From positions 279,902-343,901 of the forward strand of contig NZ_BBIT01000014.1 in assembly GCF_000730625.1 (NCBI RefSeq): a DNA stretch of 64,000 bases. The letters run 5' to 3'. Each line of letters opens with the position of its first letter. Positions within the stretch are counted from its first letter, which is position 1. The position numbers and the translations under genes were made by a program. The stretch comes from Pseudomonas oryzihabitans NBRC 102199. GTDB lineage: Bacteria > Pseudomonadota > Gammaproteobacteria > Pseudomonadales > Pseudomonadaceae. Below the pieces are notes generated by a model. That model did no database searches and had not been told where the DNA came from. It was given only the letters and a program-made list of their open reading frames with translations. This document shows, piece by piece, positions 58,382-64,000 of this stretch.

Positions 58382-59593
58382 CTAGCCGTCGTGGCTGTTG
58401 GCGGCGATGCGATGGATCGACAGGTCGGCGCCCTGGTATTCCTCTTCCTGACTCAGACGCAGCCCCAGCACGGCCTTGAGCAGCCCGTACACCGCCAGGC
58501 CGCCGAGCAGGGCGACGCCGATACCCAGTCCCGTGCCCGCCAGTTGCGCCAGCACGCTCACCCCACCCAGGCCGCCAAGTGCGGTCTGGCCGAACAGGCC
58601 ACAGGCGATGCCGCCCCAGGCGCCGCAGAGGCCGTGCAACGGCCAGACGCCCAGCACATCGTCCAGCTTCCAGCGCGTCTGCACTGCGGTGAAGGCCCAG
58701 ACGAACAGGGCGCCCGCCACCAGCCCGGTGGCCAGGGCGGCGATGGGATGCATCAGATCGGAGCCGGCACAGACGGCGACCAGGCCGGCCAGGGGCCCGT
58801 TGTGCAGGAAGCCGGGGTCGTTGCGCCCGAGCAGCAGGGCAGCCGCCGTCCCGCCGACCATGGCCATCAGCGAATTCAGCGCGACCAGGCCACTGACGCC
58901 TGCCAGGCTCTGGGCGCTCATCACGTTGAAACCGAACCAGCCGACGATCAGGATCCAGGAGCCCAGCGCCAGAAAGGGGATGTTCGACGGCGGAAAGGCC
59001 ACCAGCCGGCCTTCGCGATAGCGACCCTGACGCGGCCCCAACAGCAGCACGGCCGCCAGCGCCAGCCAGCCACCCACGGCGTGCACCACCACGGAGCCGG
59101 CGAAATCGTGGAAGCGCGCGCCGAACAGCGCTTCGAACCTGTCCTGCAGCCCCAGGTTGTTGTTCCACATCAGGCCTTCGAAGAACGGATAGACGAAGGC
59201 CACGATCAGCGCGGTGGCGCACAGTTGCGGGACGAAACGCGCCCGTTCGGCGATGCCGCCGGAGATGATCGCCGGGATGGCTGCGGCGAAGGTGGCGAGG
59301 AAAAAGAACTTCACCAGCCCATAGCCGCTGTCGGCGGTCAGCACCTGGGCAGGCGCGAAGAACGTCACGCCATAGGCGATCCAGTAGCCGACGAAGAAAT
59401 ACACCAGGGTGGAAATGGCGAAGTCGGCGAGGATCTTGGACAGCGCGTTCACCTGATTCTTGTGCCGCACGGTACCGGCTTCGAGAAAGGCGAAACCGGC
59501 GTGCATGGCCAGCACCATCACGGCACCCAGCAGCAGGAACAGGGTATTGGCACTGTGGACCAGGGTCGCCACAGCGGAAGGCAATTCGTTCAT
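58382..59593 (-). CDS. amtB: Ammonium transporter, Amt family
   Basis: 403 residues from ATG 59593 (MNELPSAVATLVHSANTLF); a start 36 bases upstream is in frame, but relatives begin here. About eleven helices; FHDFAGSVVVHAVGG holds the conserved Asp163 and His171, and VWPLHGLCGAWGG holds His320, the twin-His pair that conducts ammonium. No glnK gene is adjacent. The hairpin or DnaA-like pair follows its stop. Confidence 0.92.
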   Translation of the reverse strand: MNELPSAVATLVHSANTLFLLLGAVMVLAMHAGFAFLEAGTVRHKNQVNALSKILADFAISTLVYFFVGYWIAYGVTFFAPAQVLTADSGYGLVKFFFLATFAAAIPAIISGGIAERARFVPQLCATALIVAFVYPFFEGLMWNNNLGLQDRFEALFGARFHDFAGSVVVHAVGGWLALAAVLLLGPRQGRYREGRLVAFPPSNIPFLALGSWILIVGWFGFNVMSAQSLAGVSGLVALNSLMAMVGGTAAALLLGRNDPGFLHNGPLAGLVAVCAGSDLMHPIAALATGLVAGALFVWAFTAVQTRWKLDDVLGVWPLHGLCGAWGGIACGLFGQTALGGLGGVSVLAQLAGTGLGIGVALLGGLAVYGLLKAVLGLRLSQEEEYQGADLSIHRIAANSHDG

Positions 59594-59788
59594 CAGGGCA
59601 GTCGTCGCTAAGGGTTGCACCAAAAACATGCCTGGCGGCTGCTTGATGCGCGCTTTTAGGGCGTGCTGCAGCTCTCGGCAGGTTCAGTCTTGCCGCCAAG
59701 CAGAGCGCAACGGGGAATTAGCGCGGGGATGCGCCAGGGCGGTGCGAATCGGAAGGGCGTGCACCAGGAGATAGCAAAGGTCGTGCCG

Positions 59789-60373
59789 CTAGAGCGCACG
59801 CATCACGATACGTCCACTGCTCAGATTGCTCAGCAGCGTCGCTACTTCGTCGCGTCGCTGGGGCTCGACCGCAATCCGCAAGTCGATCTCCAGCGCCTGA
59901 TAGTCCTCGGCGAGCACGAGCACCGCCAGGGCTGCCAGGCGAGCCTTGATCAGCGGCCACTCCGCATAGGTACAGGCGAAGCCATAGTCCTGCCGCACCA
60001 CCAGCGGCTGCTTGTCCGCCTGTTGCAGGCAACGGGCGGCGCAACCGCCATAGGCGCGCACCAGGCCGCCGGTACCCAGCTTGATGCCGCCGTACCAGCG
60101 GATGACCACCACCACCACCTGATCGCAATCCTGCCCCTCGATGGCGGCCAGAATGGGCCGGCCCGCCGTCCCACCGGGTTCGCCGTCGTCATTGAAGCGG
60201 TATTGATTACCCAGCTTCCAGGCCCAGCAGTTGTGGGTCGCGGTCGGCACGCTCACGCGGTCGATGAAGGCCATGGCCGCTTCCACCGTGGTGACGGGCG
60301 CGGCGAGGGCGAGAAAACGACTCTTGCGCACCTCTTCCTCGCAGGCGGCATCCTGGATCAGGGTAAAGGTCAT
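59789..60373 (-). CDS. yigZ: YigZ/IMPACT-family protein
   Basis: 194 residues from ATG 60373. The N-terminal IMPACT (UPF0029) domain has KSRFLALAAPV, HNCWAWKLG and NDDGEPGGTAGRPIL, with the RWYGGIKLGTGGLVRAYGG stretch that defines the family. A second ferredoxin-like half follows. Role in translation stress is suggested for eukaryotic IMPACT; the bacterial role is unclear. ATG overlaps the RutR-like gene's stop, so it is the last gene of the purine operon. Confidence 0.88.
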   Translation of the reverse strand: MTFTLIQDAACEEEVRKSRFLALAAPVTTVEAAMAFIDRVSVPTATHNCWAWKLGNQYRFNDDGEPGGTAGRPILAAIEGQDCDQVVVVVIRWYGGIKLGTGGLVRAYGGCAARCLQQADKQPLVVRQDYGFACTYAEWPLIKARLAALAVLVLAEDYQALEIDLRIAVEPQRRDEVATLLSNLSSGRIVMRAL

Positions 60374-61026
60374 GGTGCCTGGAGACCCAGTCCCTTGAGA
60401 ATGACATGGGTCAGGGTCCGCGCCGCCTCGTCGAAATCCTGCCGGGTCAGACGGGTGCGCCCGGTCACCTGGCAGATCTGGCTGGCGAAGTCGGCATAGT
60501 GCTGGGTACTGCTCCACAACAGGAAGATCAGGTGGACCGGATCCACCGGATCCATCTTGCCAGCCGCGATCCAGGCATCGAACACCGCTGCCCGGCTGCG
60601 AAACCAGGTCTGGTAGTCCTGATCGAAATACTCGTACAGGCAATGACCGCCGCCGATGATCTCCATGGCGAAGATCCGGGAGGCCAGCGGTTGCCGACGC
60701 GAGAATTCCAACTTGGCGCGGATGTAGCGGCTCAAGGCTGCCGCCGGATCGTCTTCGACGGTCAGGTGATTGAAGGTGCTGTCCCAGAGTTCGAGGATGT
60801 TGCCCAGCACGGCCATATAGAGGCCGAGCTTGTTGTTGAAGTAGTAATGAAGATTGGCCTTGGGCAAGCCAACGCGTTGCGCGATGGTGTTCATGCTGGT
60901 GCCCTTGAAGCCATGGCGGGCGAATTCTTCCTCCGCCGCGCTCAGGATCAACTCCTCATTCTTCTGCCGGATGCGTCCGGCCGGCTTGTCCTGGCCGGCG
61001 TGATGGGCGGGTACGAGAAGGGTCAT
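60370..61026 (-). CDS. RutR-like TetR-family regulator
   Basis: 218 residues from ATG 61026; the open frame extends 60 bases upstream. An N-terminal TetR helix-turn-helix (FKGTSMNTIAQRVGLPKANLHYYFNNK) is followed by a C-terminal effector domain of the RutR type (FQ-like DQDYQTWF, GKMDPVDPVHLIFLLWSSTQHYADFASQI). RutR in E. coli responds to uracil and binds TTGACCAnnTGGTCAA. The gene lies downstream of a purine permease, and a similar dyad heads the operon at 63481-63522. Confidence 0.85.
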   Translation of the reverse strand: MTLLVPAHHAGQDKPAGRIRQKNEELILSAAEEEFARHGFKGTSMNTIAQRVGLPKANLHYYFNNKLGLYMAVLGNILELWDSTFNHLTVEDDPAAALSRYIRAKLEFSRRQPLASRIFAMEIIGGGHCLYEYFDQDYQTWFRSRAAVFDAWIAAGKMDPVDPVHLIFLLWSSTQHYADFASQICQVTGRTRLTRQDFDEAARTLTHVILKGLGLQAP

Positions 61027-61096
61027 GACAACTGGAGGATCCTGAGGCGCGGCAGGCATCAATAGCGTACCCCCGGCCCTGGACACAAGGGCTGTT

Positions 61097-62473
61097 TTAC
61101 CGGTGTGGCGCTGGCGAGCCGCATTCCGTCACCGCTGCGCGGCGCTCCTCGGGCAGCAACAGGTTGAGCAGGATGGCGGTGATGCCGCCGCTGGTGATCG
61201 CGGTGTCGAAGAGATTCTTCACCAGTGGCGGCAGCTGATCCAGCAGCGTCGGCTGGCTGGCGATACCGAGACCCACGCCAAGGGAGGTGGCGATGATCAG
61301 CAGGCTGCGGCGATCCAGGGTGCAGTGCGCCAGCAGCCGTATCCCGGCCGCGGCGACACTGCCGAACAGCACCAGGGTCGCACCGCCCAGCACCGGCTTG
61401 GGAATCTGCTGCAGGACGGCGCCCAGCACGGGGAACAGACCCAGCACCAGGAGGATGGCGCCTATCCAGTAGCCGACATGGCGGCTGGCCACGCCGGTCA
61501 GCTGGATCACCCCGTTGTTCTGCGCAAAGGTGGTGCTGGGAAAGGTATTGAAGGTGGCGGCGAGCAGGCAGGCGACCCCATCACCCAGGACCCCGCCCCG
61601 CAACCGCCGCAGATAGCCGGGTCCTTCGACGGGTTGCCGCGAAATCAGGCAGTTGGCGGTCAGGTCGCCGGTGGTTTCCAGGGTGCTGATCAGATAGATG
61701 AGCGCGACCGGGAGGAAGGCCGACCAGTCGAAGGCGAAGCCGAAATGGAAGGGGAGGGGGACGCTGACCAGGGGCAGGTCCGGCAGCGGTTGAGGTTTCA
61801 GCAGGCCACAGGTCCAGGCGGCGAGGGAGCCCACCAGCAGGCCGATCATCACCGCCGACAGCCGCAACCAAGGACGCCGCGACAGATTCAGGCCGATGAT
61901 GACGGCCAGCACCAGACCACCGAGGGCCAGGTTGATCGGTGCGCCGAAATTGGCGGCCTTGGCGCCCCCGCCGAGATCGGTGACGCCCACCCTGATCAGG
62001 CTGATGCCGATCAGGGTGATGACGATGCCGGTCACCAGTGGCGTGATCACCCGGCGCAACAGACCCAGGCAGCGACTCAGGCCGATCTGGACGAAGGCGC
62101 CAAAGAAGCAGACGCCAAAGATCATCGCCAGGATGTCCTCCGGCGTCCCGCCGCGCTGCTTGACCAGCATCCCGGCTGCCAAGACCGCGGATAGAAAGGA
62201 GAAGCTGGTGCCCTGCAGGCAGATCATGCCCGCGCCCAGTCCACCGGCACCCCGCGCCTGCAGAAAGGTACCGACGCCCGACACCATCAGCCCCATGCTG
62301 ATCAGATAGGGCAGGTGCTCGTGCAGCCCCAGGGCGCCGGCAATGATCAGCGGTGGGGTGACGATCCCTACGAAGCTCGCCAGGACGTGCTGCAGGGCGG
62401 CGCAAAAGGCCGCGAGCGGGGCCGGGCGATCGTCCAGGCCATAGAGCAGATCATCGTGGACGGGAGTGGGCAT
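61097..62473 (-). CDS. NCS2-family purine permease, XanP-like
   Basis: 458 residues, about twelve to fourteen helices. The NCS2 signature QNNGVIQLTGVASR is complete, and the stretch LISTLETTGDLTANCLISRQPV plus the C-terminal GGITAILLNLLLPEE match xanthine permease XanP. The substrate is likely xanthine or uric acid by H+ symport. Downstream of the tsx-like gene with a 69-base gap, upstream of the RutR-like regulator. Confidence 0.88.
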   Translation of the reverse strand: MPTPVHDDLLYGLDDRPAPLAAFCAALQHVLASFVGIVTPPLIIAGALGLHEHLPYLISMGLMVSGVGTFLQARGAGGLGAGMICLQGTSFSFLSAVLAAGMLVKQRGGTPEDILAMIFGVCFFGAFVQIGLSRCLGLLRRVITPLVTGIVITLIGISLIRVGVTDLGGGAKAANFGAPINLALGGLVLAVIIGLNLSRRPWLRLSAVMIGLLVGSLAAWTCGLLKPQPLPDLPLVSVPLPFHFGFAFDWSAFLPVALIYLISTLETTGDLTANCLISRQPVEGPGYLRRLRGGVLGDGVACLLAATFNTFPSTTFAQNNGVIQLTGVASRHVGYWIGAILLVLGLFPVLGAVLQQIPKPVLGGATLVLFGSVAAAGIRLLAHCTLDRRSLLIIATSLGVGLGIASQPTLLDQLPPLVKNLFDTAITSGGITAILLNLLLPEERRAAVTECGSPAPHR

Positions 62474-62542
62474 GGTGATTACCTCGCAGTGGCGCTGCGG
62501 GCCGGTAAGGCGGCTGCAGCGCCAGAAGTGGGTCTGGCCAGG

Positions 62543-63340
62543 CTAGAACTGATACTTCACCAGGAAGCTGAAAACGCTCTGGTCGGTACGGAAGCCCTCG
62601 CTGTCCTTGATGCCGTACTTGTCCGACCAATAGTCGTACTCGGTCCCTACATAGAGGTGCTTGGCCTCGTAGCCCATGGCCTTGCCCAGGTCGTACTTGA
62701 CTTGGGGATTGAAGTGCAGATTGGCGTGATAGCTGCCCTTGTTGTTCATCACCCAGTCCATGTAGCCATCGATGAGCAGATCCGAATTGCCCAGGGGCAG
62801 GGTGTAGGCCCAGACCGGCGTGAGCTGCCAGGCACCCGAGGGGGCACTGCCGCCATCCGGCTTGCGGTAATAGAGATTCAGCTGGAAGTAGTCGAAGCCC
62901 GGCACCTTGAGGTCGAAACCTGGACCGACCAGATAGTTGCGCTGGTCACGGCCGGCGCCCTCGCCATCGTTCTGGTCGTATTCCAGGGTGGTGGCGAGCA
63001 GGACATCGGTGACCGGACCAAAAGAAAGGTCCCGCCCGGACAGCTTGCCGAAGGACAGTCGCGGACTGATCTCGCCATAGAAGCCCTGATGACCGTCGCT
63101 GGCGTTCGTCGCACCGTTGAACCAGATGCTGTCGACGAAGAGGAAGAGATCGCCCCAGGTCCAGCTGCTGGCATGCTCGAAGGTGACGGTCTGCTGGATG
63201 CGGGGATCGACCCGGAAATCCTTGCCATATAGATAGGTGAGGCTTTCACCGTGCCACAGCAGTGGGCTGTCAGCGGCTTGGGCGGCACCGGCTGTGAACA
63301 GGCTGGCGGTCAGCAGCGCGGTGGTTAGGGTCTTGCGCAT
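62543..63340 (-). CDS. Tsx-like nucleoside-specific outer-membrane channel
   Basis: 265 residues from ATG 63340, with AGGAG upstream; the open frame extends 66 bases further. Signal peptide (about 1-22, ending AQA) is followed by a twelve-stranded-type barrel (SPLLWHGESLTYLYGKDFRV, FGPVTDVLLATTLEYD, LTPVWAYTLPLG) ending in Phe, as in Tsx/OmpK. It would let nucleosides or purines through the outer membrane for the permease in the next gene. First gene of the minus-strand operon. Confidence 0.85.
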   Translation of the reverse strand: MRKTLTTALLTASLFTAGAAQAADSPLLWHGESLTYLYGKDFRVDPRIQQTVTFEHASSWTWGDLFLFVDSIWFNGATNASDGHQGFYGEISPRLSFGKLSGRDLSFGPVTDVLLATTLEYDQNDGEGAGRDQRNYLVGPGFDLKVPGFDYFQLNLYYRKPDGGSAPSGAWQLTPVWAYTLPLGNSDLLIDGYMDWVMNNKGSYHANLHFNPQVKYDLGKAMGYEAKHLYVGTEYDYWSDKYGIKDSEGFRTDQSVFSFLVKYQF

Positions 63341-63480
63341 GTAGGCTCCTGGAAGTGCTTTCTCGTTATGTGCAGCGTCCGCCGTGCTCAGCAAAATCGA
63401 CGCCAAGCTCCGGCGGGTGGGAGAAAATAGTTATTTTTCAACGCCTTGTATAAGGATTCCGGGAAATTTCAGCTGTTTGG

Positions 63481-63522
63481 CAGGGCACCAAACCTGACCA
63501 CTTGCTCAGTTTTCGTGCCCTG
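63481..63522. promoter_or_regulatory. 42-bp dyad, RutR-like operator
   Basis: Positions 63481-63522 read as one palindrome with 17 of 21 pairs matching. The core CTGACCA-CT-TGCTCAG (63494-63509) agrees with the E. coli RutR operator TTGACCAnnTGGTCAA at 11 of 14 fixed positions. It lies 154 bases before the tsx-like gene and 89 before the secreted-protein gene, in their divergent region. The regulator gene is in the same operon. Confidence 0.55.
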
Positions 63523-63610
63523 AAGGGGCGCCCGCAGCGGCGCTGCTGCGAAACAGCGCACAGGGGGCCGCGCAGTGCTAAGGTGCTGGGCGACCCCGCA
63601 GGAGATAGTC

Positions 63611-63988
63611 ATGAAGTTGCTTATCGGTATGCTGACGGCCTTGCTCTGCTGCTCTTTCGCCTCGGCTCAGGTCCCCCAGGGTGGGACGGGACAGCCAGGC
63701 ATCCTCATGATCACCCGGGGCGATGCCTACTCAGGTTCGGGGTGCGACATAGGTCTGGTGATTCAGGGGCGCCTCGCCGGCACCCTTATGGCCGGTCAGA
63801 GTGCTTCCTTCAATCTGCCGCCTGGCGAGATCGCCGTCAGCCTTACCTCTTCCGGCCCGGGGGGGTGCGCGGCGCCCATGGCCAGCAGCGTCGCCCAATC
63901 CATCCTGCTGACTCCTGGGGAGATCAAGCAGTACCGGATCATCGCGACCGAGGCGGGGTATCGGCTGGCCCCCATCCCCCTTTATTGA
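63611..63988 (+). CDS. Small secreted protein of unknown function
   Basis: 125 residues from ATG 63611 (MKLLIGMLTALLCCSFASAQ) after a GGAGAT site; the open frame starts 36 bases earlier. Signal peptide ends near residue 20. The mature part is Gly/Ser-rich with beta strands and two cysteines that could form a disulfide (GSGCDIGLV, GGCAAPM). The layout resembles small periplasmic carbohydrate-binding-like beta sandwiches, but I cannot name a family. It diverges from the purine operon across the dyad. Confidence 0.6.
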   Translation: MKLLIGMLTALLCCSFASAQVPQGGTGQPGILMITRGDAYSGSGCDIGLVIQGRLAGTLMAGQSASFNLPPGEIAVSLTSSGPGGCAAPMASSVAQSILLTPGEIKQYRIIATEAGYRLAPIPLY

Positions 63989-64000
63989 AGTTTTTTGAAA

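Overview
The window is high-GC chromosomal DNA from a gammaproteobacterium, almost certainly a Pseudomonas. The basis is the recognisable MvaT nucleoid protein, Pseudomonas-type cell-division and LpxC proteins, the Cra-fruB-fruK-fruA locus and Pseudomonas-style REP elements. The species cannot be fixed from the sequence. I see no phage, insertion sequence with a transposase, CRISPR array, tRNA or rRNA.

Layout. 1-13.8 kb: the division and cell-wall (dcw) operon, ftsI(partial)-murE-murF-mraY-murD-ftsW-murG-murC-ftsQ-ftsA-ftsZ-lpxC, all on the + strand, mostly with overlapping stop/start codons, closed by a terminator after lpxC. The ddlB gene normally found between murC and ftsQ in Pseudomonas is absent; a 21-codon mini-ORF sits there. 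13.8-22.1 kb: small housekeeping genes: HopJ-like, DUF1244, folM, an ABM-domain membrane protein, a MioC-like flavodoxin, an LrgA/LrgB pair, SirB1, PsiE, a SWIM-SNF2 helicase and a 56-residue membrane peptide behind a Fur-like half site. 22.2-31.5 kb: pykA, a lipoprotein, a PilZ protein, an unusual MoxR/DUF4350 operon, sbcB, mvaT and purU. 31.6-38.9 kb: nadC, a DUF1631 protein, ndh, a MOSC protein, a thioredoxin-fold protein, ampD and a TatD nuclease. 38.9-45.8 kb: the fructose PTS, with cra divergent from fruB-fruK-fruA and Cra-type operators between them. 45.9-54.3 kb: a CLC transporter, a 146-bp palindromic MITE-like element, an SDR, glgP, REP elements, glgX and fbp. 54.4-64 kb: an outer-membrane beta-barrel, copC-copD, a SulP transporter, an Amt transporter, a purine/nucleoside uptake operon (tsx-like, xanP-like permease, RutR-like regulator, yigZ) and a small secreted protein.

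How it works together. The dcw block makes lipid-linked peptidoglycan precursor and the divisome, and lpxC commits carbon to lipid A; AmpD recycles wall fragments. Fructose enters as fructose-1-phosphate, becomes fructose-1,6-bisphosphate, and Fbp, GlgP, GlgX and PykA sit around that node, so 38.9-54.3 kb reads as a carbohydrate neighbourhood. The last operon pairs an outer-membrane channel and an inner-membrane purine permease with a regulator, and a large dyad resembling the RutR operator lies at its head.

The points most worth a second look are the missing ddlB, the MoxR/DUF58-like pair with altered catalytic motifs, the 146-bp palindromic repeat, the structured and possibly transcribed region after sbcB, and the 42-bp dyad ahead of the purine operon.
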